Shown here: one piece after another, positions 25,644 through 34,719 of the stretch
Position numbering within the stretch: the first letter of the stretch is position 1
Layout: every line of letters begins with the position of its first letter
Origin: UBA1672 sp965263215
Lineage (GTDB): Bacteria > Pseudomonadota > Alphaproteobacteria > Micavibrionales > Micavibrionaceae
DNA: 64,000 nucleotides
Assembly: GCA_965263215.1 (NCBI GenBank)
Contig: OZ253663.1
Span: 744,001-808,000, forward strand
Direction: 5' to 3'
Position numbers and translations under genes: made by a program
The notes under the pieces: generated by a model
The model's input: the letters and a program-made list of their open reading frames with translations, nothing else
Told to the model about the DNA's origin: nothing
The model's database searches: none

Positions 25644-28070
25644 ATGACACAGATCAATAAAGTCGCCGTAATCGGTGCAGGTGTAATGGGAAGCGGGATT
25701 GCCGCCCAAGTCGCAAATGCAGGTTTGCCTGTTGTGTTACTCGACATTGTCCCGCCAAAGCTTGATGATTTTGGTGGCAATCGTAATGCTTTTGCTGAAG
25801 GTGCTGTCGCGAAGATGTTGAAGGCCGACCCCGCGCCGTTCATGCGTAAAGCCAATGCGAAATTGATTGAAACGGGTAATCTGGAAGATGATCTGGATAA
25901 GCTCGGCGATGTTGATTGGATCATTGAAGTTGTGGTCGAGAACCTGGAGATCAAACACAAGACTTACGAAACCCTTGAAAAGCATCGTAAAAAAGGCTCT
26001 ATCGTGTCGTCTAACACATCGACCATTCCGTTGCATAAGCTTGCCGAAGGGCAGCCCGATTCCTTCAAACAAGATTTCATGATCACGCACTTCTTTAATC
26101 CGCCGCGCTATATGCGTTTGTTGGAGTTGGTTGTTGGTAAGGATACCCGCAAAGATGCGGTGAAAACCGTTAAAGATTTCTGCGATGTGCGCCTTGGAAA
26201 AGGTGTGGTGGAATGTAACGATACGCCCGGATTTATCGCCAACCGATTAGGCGTGTTCTGGCTGACTGCGGGTGTAAACGAAGCCATTAAGCAAGGCATT
26301 TCCATCGAAGCCGCCGATGCGGTGATGAGCAAGCCTGTCGGCATTCCCAAAACTGGTGTGTTTGCGCTGATTGATCTGGTGGGTGTGGATTTAATGCCGA
26401 AACTTTCGGAATCCTTGCTCGCGAATTTGCCGGAAAAGGACGATTACCGCGATATATTTGTTGATTACAAGTTCGTTCATAAAATGATAGAGGCGGGCTA
26501 TACGGGGCGTAAAGGTAAGGGCGGGTTTTACCGCCTCAATCCCGATGCGCCAAAAGGCGTGAAGGAAAAACAAGCGCTTGCGCTCAACCCCGATAAGTTC
26601 GATGAGGGTATGTATGCCAAGGCCGATAAGCCGAAAATGGCGAGCGTGGATGCGGGGCGCAAAGGCCTGCGCGCGGTGGTCGAAACCGATGATGAAGGCG
26701 GCCGTTACGCATGGGAAGTGCTGAAACAAACATTATGCTACGCCGCCGAATTGGTGGGCGAGATTGCCGACACGGTGCATGACATCGATGAAGGCATGAA
26801 GCTGGGCTATAATTGGAAAAAAGGCCCGTTCGAAATGATCGACGCGCTTGGCCCGAAATGGTTTGCGGATAAATTACTGGAAGATGATATCGGCGTACCT
26901 GATATTTTAGATCAGGTCGCGGAGAGTGGCGGCACGTTCTATCGCATCGAAGACGGCAAGCAGCAATATTTCGGCACAGATGGCAAATATCATGACGTGG
27001 TGCGCCCTGATGGTGTGCTTTTGCTCAGTGATATTAAATTGACTTCTGAACCTGTCCTGAAAAACGGCTCGGCAAGCGTATGGCACGTCGGCGATGGTGT
27101 TTTGTGCTTTGAAAAAACATCCAAAATGAACACCTTTGATGAGGATATTTTTAACCTGCTGGAGGAAACAACAAGACTGATTTCCAAATCCGATGAGTAT
27201 AAGGCCTTGGTGGTTTATAACGAGGCTTCGCATTTTTCTGCGGGGGCGAACCTTGGTCTTGCGATCTTCATGATTAACATCGCCATGTGGCCGCAGGTGG
27301 AGGGGTTTGTTGCGCGCGGGCAGCAAGTTTACTCAGGCCTGAAATTCTCAGACTTCCCCGTGATCAGCGCACCGAGCGGTATGGCACTGGGCGGTGGTTG
27401 TGAGATTTTATTGGCATCCGATGCCGTACAAGCGCACGCAGAAACCTATACAGGCCTTGTGGAGGTTGGCGTTGGCCTCATCCCCGGTTGGGGCGGCTGT
27501 AAGGAATTGATCTTGCGCTTCCAAGAGAAAGAGCGTCAGAAATTCGCCAAGGATATGGATAAAATCGGCAAAGATAATATCTGGTTCTCGCCTGATACCA
27601 CGCCTGTTGGTGCGGTGCGTAAGGCATTTGAAACCATCGGCATGGCGACGGTGGCAAAATCCGCGCATGAGGCGATTGATATCGGCTATTTCCGTGGATC
27701 AGACGGCGTAACGATGAACCGTGATCGTTTACTTTATGATGCGAAACAAAAGGCTTTGGCAATGGTGGATGGGTACACGCCGCCGGAAAAACGTGAGGAT
27801 ATTCGCCTTGGCGGGGCGGGCGCGAAAATGGCGCTTGATCTGGCTGTGTCGGATTTGCGTAAATCGGGGCAGGCCACGCCGTATGATGTTGTGGTGTCTG
27901 ATCATCTGGCGAAAGTTCTATCGGGCGGGGATAAGGATTATACCGAAACCCTAAGCGAGGATGATCTGCTCAAGCTGGAGCTGAAGGAATTTATGAAGCT
28001 CCTGCGTCATGACGGTACGTTAGAGCGCATTGAGCATATGCTGAACACGGGTAAGCCGCTCAGGAACTAA
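25644..28070 (+). CDS. 3-hydroxyacyl-CoA dehydrogenase / enoyl-CoA hydratase (FadN-like order)
   Basis: The 808-residue enzyme begins with the NAD-binding motif VAVIGAGVMGSGIAAQ (residues 8-23). The dehydrogenase domain carries the catalytic-histidine motif THFFNPPRYMRLLE, and helical domains follow. The C-terminal third is a crotonase-fold hydratase, recognisable from FSAGANLGLAIF, APSGMALGGGCEILLASD and VEVGVGLIPGWGG. The dehydrogenase-first order is that of the FadN type rather than E. coli FadB, where the hydratase comes first. It performs hydration and oxidation in beta-oxidation in the cytoplasm, with the thiolase encoded upstream. Confidence 0.93.
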   Translation: MTQINKVAVIGAGVMGSGIAAQVANAGLPVVLLDIVPPKLDDFGGNRNAFAEGAVAKMLKADPAPFMRKANAKLIETGNLEDDLDKLGDVDWIIEVVVENLEIKHKTYETLEKHRKKGSIVSSNTSTIPLHKLAEGQPDSFKQDFMITHFFNPPRYMRLLELVVGKDTRKDAVKTVKDFCDVRLGKGVVECNDTPGFIANRLGVFWLTAGVNEAIKQGISIEAADAVMSKPVGIPKTGVFALIDLVGVDLMPKLSESLLANLPEKDDYRDIFVDYKFVHKMIEAGYTGRKGKGGFYRLNPDAPKGVKEKQALALNPDKFDEGMYAKADKPKMASVDAGRKGLRAVVETDDEGGRYAWEVLKQTLCYAAELVGEIADTVHDIDEGMKLGYNWKKGPFEMIDALGPKWFADKLLEDDIGVPDILDQVAESGGTFYRIEDGKQQYFGTDGKYHDVVRPDGVLLLSDIKLTSEPVLKNGSASVWHVGDGVLCFEKTSKMNTFDEDIFNLLEETTRLISKSDEYKALVVYNEASHFSAGANLGLAIFMINIAMWPQVEGFVARGQQVYSGLKFSDFPVISAPSGMALGGGCEILLASDAVQAHAETYTGLVEVGVGLIPGWGGCKELILRFQEKERQKFAKDMDKIGKDNIWFSPDTTPVGAVRKAFETIGMATVAKSAHEAIDIGYFRGSDGVTMNRDRLLYDAKQKALAMVDGYTPPEKREDIRLGGAGAKMALDLAVSDLRKSGQATPYDVVVSDHLAKVLSGGDKDYTETLSEDDLLKLELKEFMKLLRHDGTLERIEHMLNTGKPLRN

Positions 28071-28101
28071 AGCAGTGGCGACAAATTAAGGACAAAATTT
28101 C

Positions 28102-28554
28102 ATGTATGTGTATTTTCCTTTATTCAGTGCCATTGGTTATGGCCTCCTATACGTGTTTCTGCATAGAGCCTATGAAGGCGTCAACGTCGTCACCTATTTC
28201 TTTTGGGGTGGTGTGATGCAGGTCGTGGTTGCTTTGTTGGTGTGGTTTGCGCTCAAAGATCAAAAGATTGTCTTCAACCTCACACAAATCGAAACGCAGC
28301 CCCTATTGTTTTTTATCGGTGCGCTTACAGTCGCTTCTGTTGCTTGGTTGCTTGCTTTATATGGCATTAAAAATACGTCACCGATATACACAGCCTTTGT
28401 CGAGGTGTCCTTCCCGCTTTTTACGGTTTTATTTATGTTTCTGATCGGTGGTTTGCGCCAGATTGATCTCGCCACTATTGCAGGTGGCGTTTTGATTATA
28501 ATCGGTGCATTTATTTTGATGTTGGCGCAACAGGCGAAAAGTGCAGCATCATGA
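28102..28554 (+). CDS. Small single-domain EamA/DMT-type membrane protein
   Basis: The 150-residue protein is almost entirely hydrophobic, with about five membrane helices. It has the end pattern of an EamA half (ALYGIKNTSPIYTAFVEVSF, then GGVLIIIGAFILML). Single-domain members work as dimers, exporting small molecules or moving lipid-linked carriers. The stop overlaps the next start (ATGA), so it is coupled to the ceramidase-like protein gene. The substrate is unknown, but the pairing hints at a lipid or amino-alcohol compound. Confidence 0.75.
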   Translation: MYVYFPLFSAIGYGLLYVFLHRAYEGVNVVTYFFWGGVMQVVVALLVWFALKDQKIVFNLTQIETQPLLFFIGALTVASVAWLLALYGIKNTSPIYTAFVEVSFPLFTVLFMFLIGGLRQIDLATIAGGVLIIIGAFILMLAQQAKSAAS

Positions 28555-29189
28555 ATGACTATATCGACATCTATTGCGAGCGATTAGAGCCGGGCTTATG
28601 GGCGGAGCCGATTAATGCCGTGACCAATGCCGCCTTTTTTATTGGTGCGTTTTTCGCCTATCTTGTTGCGCGGCGTGAAAATGCCATAGATGCCCGTAGT
28701 ATGACGCTCATCCTTCTGATGTGTGCGATTGGCACGGGCAGTACGCTGTTCCATACCTTTGCGACCAAGGCGACGCAGCTTTCTGATGTGCTGCCTATAT
28801 TATTCTATCAGATCGCCTTTATCTGGTTTTATGCGCTCTATGTGATGAAACTGGAGGCGATGAAAACATCCGGCTTGTTCATCGTGTTTATGATCCTCAC
28901 GGTGTTGTCTGAAATGGCACCTGCGCATATTCTCAATGGTTCACTTGGCTATGCGCCTGCGATTTTATTCCTGCTTGGGTTCGGGGTGTGGCATTTCAAA
29001 ACCAAACAAAACGAGCCGTACGTGCTCTTGCTTGCGGGTGTTGTTTTCGCGGTTTCCTTAACTTTCCGTTCCATAGACATGGCGGTGTGCGAAAGCCTTG
29101 AGATAGGCACGCATTTCTTATGGCATTGCCTGAATGGCTATGTGCTTTATCTGGCAACGCGTGGGTTTATCGTGAATTCCAAAGCCTAG
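28551..29189 (+). CDS. Ceramidase-like (CREST superfamily) membrane hydrolase
   Basis: The 212-residue protein has about seven membrane helices and the family's opening IDIYCERLEPGLWAEPINA. The metal and catalytic residues are visible: S64 and H68 in GSTLFHTF, D79 in QLSDVLP, and H188 and H192 in GTHFLWH. This is the conserved S/H/D/HxxxH set of alkaline ceramidases and related amide hydrolases. It may cleave ceramide-like or other N-acyl lipids in the inner membrane; sphingolipids occur in some Alphaproteobacteria, but no sphingolipid synthesis gene is in this window. It is coupled to the small EamA-type protein upstream. Confidence 0.82.
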   Translation: MNDYIDIYCERLEPGLWAEPINAVTNAAFFIGAFFAYLVARRENAIDARSMTLILLMCAIGTGSTLFHTFATKATQLSDVLPILFYQIAFIWFYALYVMKLEAMKTSGLFIVFMILTVLSEMAPAHILNGSLGYAPAILFLLGFGVWHFKTKQNEPYVLLLAGVVFAVSLTFRSIDMAVCESLEIGTHFLWHCLNGYVLYLATRGFIVNSKA

Positions 29190-29647
29190 CCGGGCACAAG
29201 GCCGGATGAGTCGATATCCAAAACAGCCTCATCAAAATCGGATGTCTCGTCTGGTTGTGCATCCAGTAATGGCGGTACGTCCTGAATTTTGATATTCACA
29301 CCGCTGCGATATTGATATTTGTAGGGTTGTAGTGAAACATGCTGCGCAATGCGCACATTGCCTAATGTGTCTTCTACGGGCTCATCAAAAAGCTCAAACC
29401 CGTTTTTCTCTAATGTATCCGCCAGTTTTGCAGCAATATCATCGAAGGTGACGTTATCAATTCTCAACTCTACAGGGAAATCACCGAGGGGGCGATTGTC
29501 CCACCCATTCATGCCTGTATCATCGCTCAGGACGTAATCGAGTGCTTCATCGAGATCATCAATAATGCGTGACCCTCCGCGCATAATGTCCGCTTTATGC
29601 TCTCGTCCGAATTCGACAAATAAATCTGCTGTTGTGGTCGCGTCCAT
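29186..29647 (-). CDS. Hypothetical acidic 153-residue protein
   Basis: No family was recognised. The protein is acidic, has no signal peptide or membrane segment, and appears to be a mixed alpha/beta fold starting with a helical segment (TTADLFVEFGREHKADI). Its stop overlaps the end of the ceramidase-like gene on the opposite strand by 4 bp. It is transcribed alone, with a T-rich upstream region shared with the divergent acyl-CoA dehydrogenase gene. Confidence 0.72.
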   Translation of the reverse strand: MDATTTADLFVEFGREHKADIMRGGSRIIDDLDEALDYVLSDDTGMNGWDNRPLGDFPVELRIDNVTFDDIAAKLADTLEKNGFELFDEPVEDTLGNVRIAQHVSLQPYKYQYRSGVNIKIQDVPPLLDAQPDETSDFDEAVLDIDSSGLVPG

Positions 29648-29785
29648 TTATAACCCCTGTTTTATATTATCCATAATGCTATCACACAGATAAATTTCCC
29701 CGCAAACAATAATATTTTTTCACCACGCCGCGTCATTTTTATACTATAATAAGTGTATCTGAAAATTCTTATAAAAGGATGACTT

Positions 29786-31576
29786 ATGCCTGTTTACAGC
29801 CCGCCCTTAGATGATATCCGCTTTGTTTTGCATGACGTTCTTAATGCCGATCAGCTCTCTTCGTTGGCGGGGTATGAGGATTTTTCAGGCGAGCTTGGCG
29901 ACCAGATTTTGGAAGAAGGCGGCAAAATCTGTGAGCAGGTGCTCTTTCCGATCAACTTAAGCGGTGATCAGGAAGGATGTAGATTTGAGAATGGCGTGGT
30001 CTATACGCCCAAAGGGTTCAAGGAAGCCTACGATACTTTCGCGGAAGGCGGTTGGTGCGGTCTGAGCGCTGACCCCGAATATGGTGGCATGGGGATGCCT
30101 GTGACGATTTCCACGGCGATGCAGGAAATGATTTGCTCCGCCAATTTCTCATTCGGGATGTATCCTGGTTTATCGCAGGGCGCGTATGAGGCGATTCACG
30201 CCTTTGGCACGGATGAACAAAAGGAATTATATCTACCCAAGCTGATTGATGGATCATGGTCGGGTACGATGTGCCTGACAGAGCCGCATTGCGGAACGGA
30301 TCTGGGATTGATTAAATCAAAGGCTGTGCCGAATGATGATGGATCATTCAACATCACGGGCACGAAGATTTTCATTTCCGCAGGCGAACATGATTTGACC
30401 GAAAATATTATCCATCTTGTGCTCGCGAAATTACCGGACGCACCTGATGGCGTGAAGGGGATTTCCCTGTTTGTTGTGCCGAAATTCCTGCCGAAAGAGG
30501 ATGGTAGCGTGGGGGCGCGTAACGGCGTGGCATGCGGATCAATCGAACATAAAATGGGTATTCATGCCAATTCCACGGCTCTGTTGAATTTTGATGACGC
30601 GCAAGGCTGGCTCGTGGGTGCGCCGCATAAAGGGCTGAAGGCGATGTTCACCATGATGAACGCCGCGCGCCTTGGTGTGGCGATGCAGGGGCTTGGTATT
30701 GCCGAAGTTGCCTATCAGAACGGCCTTGCCTATGCGAAAGACCGCCTGCAAATGCGCAGCCTGACAGGCACAAAAGCACCTGAAAAACCTGCCGACCCGA
30801 TTATCGTGCATCCCGATGTGCGCCGCATGTTATTGACCGCGAAGGCGTTTATTGAAGGCTCCCGCGCGCTGTCCTACTGGGCGGGGATGAATCTGGATAT
30901 CTTCAACAAGCATGAGGATGAAAAAACAAGGCAGGAGGCCGATGAACTGGTCGCCTTGATGACACCCATCTTGAAGGCGTACCAAACCGATATGGGATAT
31001 GAAGTCACCAATATGATGATGCAGGTTTATGGCGGGCATGGTTACATCGCCGAATGGGGCATGGAGCAATATGCCAGAGATGCCCGCATCGCCCAGATCT
31101 ATGAGGGCACAAACGGTATTCAGGCGCTTGATCTGGTTGGGCGTAAAATGCCGAAGGATTTCGGGCGTTTGCTCCGTCGTTTCTTCCACCCCGTGCAGGA
31201 TTTCATCAATGAGCATCAGGGTAATGCGGAAATGCAAGAGTTTATCTTCCCGCTGGCCAAGGCGTTTGCGAAACTGCAACAGGCCACGGCGATGATCGCG
31301 CAGAAGGGGCTTAAAAACCCCGATGAGGCAGGCGCGGCAAGCGTAGATTACCTCCGTCAGTTTGCGTTGGTGGCGATGGCCTATATCTGGTGCAAGATGG
31401 TTTTGGTCGCGAAGGAAAAAATCGAAAGCGGCGAGGGCGACAAGGCGTTTTACGAATCCAAAATTCAAACGGCTGAATTTTTCATGACACGGATGCTGCC
31501 CGAGGCGGATGCACGGTTCAAGATGGTTCTGGCGGGAGCAAAACCATTGATGCAGATGAAAGAAGCAGCTTTTTAG
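29786..31576 (+). CDS. Acyl-CoA dehydrogenase (long C-terminal type)
   Basis: The 596-residue flavoenzyme has the FAD and substrate-binding motifs of the family: MCLTEPHCGTDLG near residue 165, ITGTKIFISAGEHD near 192, and the C-terminal signature QVYGGHGYIAEWGMEQYARDARI, then IYEGTNGIQALDL. The C-terminal extension of about 150 residues places it with the AcdH/DmdC-like subgroup rather than with the 380-residue short-chain enzymes. It catalyses the first oxidation of fatty acyl-CoA (or a related thioester), passing electrons to ETF. It lies in a region with thiolase, hydratase/dehydrogenase, SCP2, thioesterase and FadL genes. Confidence 0.94.
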   Translation: MPVYSPPLDDIRFVLHDVLNADQLSSLAGYEDFSGELGDQILEEGGKICEQVLFPINLSGDQEGCRFENGVVYTPKGFKEAYDTFAEGGWCGLSADPEYGGMGMPVTISTAMQEMICSANFSFGMYPGLSQGAYEAIHAFGTDEQKELYLPKLIDGSWSGTMCLTEPHCGTDLGLIKSKAVPNDDGSFNITGTKIFISAGEHDLTENIIHLVLAKLPDAPDGVKGISLFVVPKFLPKEDGSVGARNGVACGSIEHKMGIHANSTALLNFDDAQGWLVGAPHKGLKAMFTMMNAARLGVAMQGLGIAEVAYQNGLAYAKDRLQMRSLTGTKAPEKPADPIIVHPDVRRMLLTAKAFIEGSRALSYWAGMNLDIFNKHEDEKTRQEADELVALMTPILKAYQTDMGYEVTNMMMQVYGGHGYIAEWGMEQYARDARIAQIYEGTNGIQALDLVGRKMPKDFGRLLRRFFHPVQDFINEHQGNAEMQEFIFPLAKAFAKLQQATAMIAQKGLKNPDEAGAASVDYLRQFALVAMAYIWCKMVLVAKEKIESGEGDKAFYESKIQTAEFFMTRMLPEADARFKMVLAGAKPLMQMKEAAF

Positions 31577-31583
31577 GAAGTAA

Positions 31584-31913
31584 ATGTCCGTTGCACAAAC
31601 AAATGTCGTTGATGCGATTTACACTGATACTGAAACAGGGCGCGCGATCCTAACAGTTATTAATCATTTGGACTGGGAAGACAAAGAACATTTTTTAACC
31701 CTTCAGGAAAAACTGAATGCTTATCTTCGTTTTGTTGAAAGCGGGGAGTTACTGGATTCTTATCCAGATGCGCAAGGGTGTGATGTTTTGATCAATGTGG
31801 TTTGTAAATATGCTCCGACGGATGAGGCAAAATCATTTTTAAATAAGGTTAAGGATGTTATTGAAGGGGCGGGAATTAAATTTACCTATGAAGTTTTCAT
31901 TCTCGCAGAATAA
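31584..31913 (+). CDS. DUF6572-like small protein
   Basis: The 109-residue protein matches the pattern I know for DUF6572: an N-terminal NVVDAIYTDTETGRAILTVI, then DWEDKEHFLTLQEKLNAYLR and FVESGEL. A short domain follows with a CDVLINVVCKYAPTDEA segment. The role is unknown. It starts 7 bp after the acyl-CoA dehydrogenase stop and is probably co-transcribed, followed by a terminator. Confidence 0.75.
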   Translation: MSVAQTNVVDAIYTDTETGRAILTVINHLDWEDKEHFLTLQEKLNAYLRFVESGELLDSYPDAQGCDVLINVVCKYAPTDEAKSFLNKVKDVIEGAGIKFTYEVFILAE

Positions 31914-31967
31914 TTCTGTTTCTTTCTAGAAACTCGGATTAACATACCCCGAAATGCAGGCGAAAAA

Positions 31968-31996
31968 AAAGGCCGGGGTGGGATCCGGCCTTTATT
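31968..31996 (+). terminator. Probable terminator after the acyl-CoA dehydrogenase operon
   Basis: A stem formed by AAGGCCGG and CCGGCCTT around an 8-nt loop is preceded by an A-run and followed by TTATTA. It is about 55 bp after the stop of the gene at 31584-31913. The A-run and the T-rich tail mean it can work in both directions. Confidence 0.75.
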
Positions 31997-32118
31997 ACGC
32001 AGCAAAAGTAGATAAGTAAGTACTGTTAGTTTCTTATTATTTACTCAGTGTTTACTCTAGTGGTACGCAGTTAAACTCAAGTGTAGTTACGCAGTTAATC
32101 AGTAGTAAGCAGTCAGGT
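31990..32118. repeat. Cluster of short imperfect direct repeats
   Basis: Between the terminator and the convergent gene at 32134 there are several similar short units. TACGCAGTTAA occurs at 32064-32074 and exactly again at 32088-32098. TTTACTC followed by (T)AGTG occurs twice in tandem at about 32040-32062. Related pieces TTACGCAGCAA and TAAGCAGTCA lie on either side. No open reading frame is present. It may be a decayed tandem repeat or a binding array. Confidence 0.4.
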
Positions 32119-32133
32119 CATCAACGAAAGGGC

Positions 32134-33663
32134 TTACGGACCCTTTAGTTGTTGTTCTAAAATTTTGACGCGTTCCTCATATTGACGTTGTTGTCTGTAG
32201 AGGTCGGCTTTGGCCTCGTCTAACTCTGCTTCCAATGATGCAAGCTTGGCCAGTTGGCTTTGATCGGTGAGCTTGGGATCGAACAGCATGGTTTCAAGCT
32301 CTGTCTTTTCCTTTTCGCACACCGCGCGCGCCGTTTGTAATTGTCTGCCTAAACGCTGTATCTGGCGTTCGGACTCGTTATATTTCATCGTGGCGCGTTC
32401 TAAGTTCCAGTTATCAGAGGAAACTGATAATTTTTCCTTTTCGCCTTCCTGAAGAGAGATTTTAAGTTCCTCATCCAGCATTTTATTCTTCTCACGCAGG
32501 GCAATTAACTCATTCTCCATGCGTGAGATTTTATTACGCATATCAACGAAATCGCTGTTGATCACGTCATTATTGGCCTGACCACTGGCGGGATTGATCC
32601 TCGATGCGCTTTGCGCGCTGCTGTTTGTCGGGTGATCGGTGAAGTCCGCAACAATAGGCTCTGCGTTGCGTGTCACGTTATAAACGGGTTTGGGCGAGTT
32701 TGCGACATCTTCGCGCGTTACGCTTGATGTTTTTGCGACAGGTTTCGCGGCAGGAACAGGCGCGGCGCGTGTTTCATCAACGCTTTCGACCATTTTTTGT
32801 TCAGGTGCGGGAGTTGGCTTGGACTTTGGCACAACCGTTTCTTCAGGTTGATAATTTTTATTTTCTTCCTTCAAACGCTCCGCCAATATTTCGGTGTAGC
32901 GCGGCTTTTTCTTTGCCTCGGGTCTAAGGTTTTCTGCATTAACCGGCGCAATATCTTCCGCGGCGGCAACTGCGTCAGGTGCAGTAACAGGCGGTGGCAG
33001 TGCGGCAACATCGTCATGTGATGTCGGCTCGAGCGGCGTGACTTTTTCAATTTCTGCTTCTTCGGCGATGCGTGATTCCATGATTGGCATGTCAATCATC
33101 GCTTCTTGGACGTGTCCTTGCGGCTCTGCTTCTGCTTCGATTGCTGTTTGCACCTCGGCCTCGGCCAGAACTTCCGGCGGGGAAACACAATCATCGAATT
33201 TCGGCATGGATGCCTTTAATCCGGTTAAGTAGACGCGGAAATTGTTATCACGGATCTGAACGTCAAGTACGCCTGCAGATGCCAAACCTTTGGCGAATTC
33301 TTGCTTACCTGACAGGTCACTTTCGATCAAGCTGTCCTTCGTGGCCTTTGATGCCACAATCGCGCGGGAGATACCGGGGATGCTGTATTGTACTTCGTAT
33401 TTCAGGTTTTTCTGGAAGGCGCTTTGGCGGAAATCAAGATTGATGTTGTTGATGCCGTCTGCTGTCCCTGTCATTTCAAGAACATAGCCGTTATTCAGTT
33501 GGTTGCTGACCGAGCATACCGGCTTATCTTCGGTTGTTGTACGCTCGCTGACGGTCCACTTATTCTTTGGGTAGAAGTAGAGCTCTGGCTCGGCGGCGTT
33601 TGCAATGCTTGTGCTTGATAAGAAACCAACCAACAGTGATGCAACGAACTTTTTGTACGACAT
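32134..33663 (-). CDS. Exported coiled-coil protein of unknown function
   Basis: The chosen start at 33663 gives a 509-residue precursor with a clear signal peptide (MSYKKFVASLLVGFLSSTSI, cut near ANAA). A longer frame starting at 33732 would bury this signal behind 23 residues, and an AGGA ribosome site precedes the inner ATG. After the signal come a beta-rich domain of about 150 residues (with a VCSVS and a DDCVSPP cysteine that may pair), a long Glu/Ala/Pro-rich linker, and a C-terminal coiled coil over the last 140 residues. It is probably periplasmic or envelope-associated. A hairpin (AAAGGG and CCCTTT) overlaps the stop. No family was recognised. Confidence 0.8.
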   Translation of the reverse strand: MSYKKFVASLLVGFLSSTSIANAAEPELYFYPKNKWTVSERTTTEDKPVCSVSNQLNNGYVLEMTGTADGINNINLDFRQSAFQKNLKYEVQYSIPGISRAIVASKATKDSLIESDLSGKQEFAKGLASAGVLDVQIRDNNFRVYLTGLKASMPKFDDCVSPPEVLAEAEVQTAIEAEAEPQGHVQEAMIDMPIMESRIAEEAEIEKVTPLEPTSHDDVAALPPPVTAPDAVAAAEDIAPVNAENLRPEAKKKPRYTEILAERLKEENKNYQPEETVVPKSKPTPAPEQKMVESVDETRAAPVPAAKPVAKTSSVTREDVANSPKPVYNVTRNAEPIVADFTDHPTNSSAQSASRINPASGQANNDVINSDFVDMRNKISRMENELIALREKNKMLDEELKISLQEGEKEKLSVSSDNWNLERATMKYNESERQIQRLGRQLQTARAVCEKEKTELETMLFDPKLTDQSQLAKLASLEAELDEAKADLYRQQRQYEERVKILEQQLKGP

Positions 33664-33818
33664 CTTACGAAAATCCTGATTTAAAATGTATGCGACACGG
33701 AATGTGCCAAGTGATTCGATATTTACGTACATATCTTTACAGTTTTTGGAAGTGGTAAAAAGGAAATACCGTATTTTTAGGGCTTATTTTTGGGGACAAA
33801 ATCTGTATAGTCATTCTT

Positions 33819-34124
33819 ATGACTGTTGAAAACTTAAAAAAACAGGTTGAAGAGAAGCTAAAATTCGCACCGCCCTTAGGTGTGAAGTTCAAATTCGACC
33901 TTTCGGATGATGAGGGTATAATCCTTGTCGATGGCACACAAAACCCTGCGGTTGTCAGTGAAGATGACGTGGATGCGGACACGACCTTTATTTGTAGTGT
34001 CGACACGATGCAGGGGTTGCTTGACGGGAGCCAGGACCCGACCATGGCCTTTATGACCGGTAAATTAAAGGTGCAGGGGTCTATGGGGAATGCGTTGAAG
34101 CTGGCCTCCATGCTCGAGGATTAA
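33819..34124 (+). CDS. SCP2 sterol-carrier-domain protein
   Basis: The 101 residues make up a single SCP2 domain: KFAPPLGVKFKFDLSDDEGI, then IILVDGTQNPAVV, DADTTFICSVDTMQGLLDG and the C-terminal KLKVQGSMGNALKLASML, which is the lipid-tunnel helix. Such small proteins bind fatty acyl-CoA or other lipids in the cytoplasm. It is followed after 4 bp by a thioesterase gene, and both lie in the fatty-acid region, so a role in handling acyl-CoA is likely. Confidence 0.92.
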   Translation: MTVENLKKQVEEKLKFAPPLGVKFKFDLSDDEGIILVDGTQNPAVVSEDDVDADTTFICSVDTMQGLLDGSQDPTMAFMTGKLKVQGSMGNALKLASMLED

Positions 34125-34128
34125 TCAC

Positions 34129-34692
34129 GTGAATTTGATCTTTCGGCTTTTGTGGGTTGTGATTGCATCATGGTTCAAGCCGAAAATTACAGATGTCCTA
34201 AAGCCGCAGAAATTACGCATGCGGGTTTTGCCCAACGATCTTGATTTCAATATGCACATGAATAACAGTCGTTATTTGACGATTATGGATTTAGGGCGCG
34301 TGGATTTTATCTTGCGCACGCATCTGTTTCAGGAAATGAAGAAAATAAAGGCCATACCTGTTCTTAGTACGGCGCAAATGCGTTACCGCATCCCTTTGGA
34401 GCCGTTTCGCAAGTATGATCTTGAAACACGCATGGTGTGTTGGGATGATAAATGGCTGTATATCGAGCACCGCTTTATTATTTCAAAAGGGAAGAAGGCC
34501 GGAGCCATTGCCGCGATAGGTCTGGTTAAGGGCGTGTTCTATAGCCGTGATACAAAAGAAACTGTGCCGACGAGCACATTGTTAGAAGTTACAAATTTAG
34601 AGCAAGAAAGCCCACCATTCCCCGATTATATAACACAATGGTCACAATCAGATAACGCACTGCGCGATTATGTGCGCAATGCGTTGAAATAG
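34129..34692 (+). CDS. Hotdog-fold acyl-CoA thioesterase (THEM6/4HBT-like)
   Basis: The 187-residue protein starts at GTG 34129, right after the SCP2 stop. The motif NDLDFNMHMNNSRYLTIMD (about residues 36-54) with the following DLGRVDF is the catalytic and dimer helix of the hotdog thioesterases. An N-terminal hydrophobic stretch may associate with the membrane. It probably hydrolyses acyl-CoA to free fatty acid, acting with the SCP2 protein. The chain length preferred cannot be read from sequence. Confidence 0.85.
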   Translation: MNLIFRLLWVVIASWFKPKITDVLKPQKLRMRVLPNDLDFNMHMNNSRYLTIMDLGRVDFILRTHLFQEMKKIKAIPVLSTAQMRYRIPLEPFRKYDLETRMVCWDDKWLYIEHRFIISKGKKAGAIAAIGLVKGVFYSRDTKETVPTSTLLEVTNLEQESPPFPDYITQWSQSDNALRDYVRNALK

Positions 34693-34719
34693 ATTGTAAA
34701 TTTCGATGCTCTGAAGAGG

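Noticed and set aside
33664..33732. 23-residue N-terminal extension of the exported coiled-coil protein
   Set aside because: It masks the signal peptide and lacks a ribosome site; the ATG at 33663 fits better.
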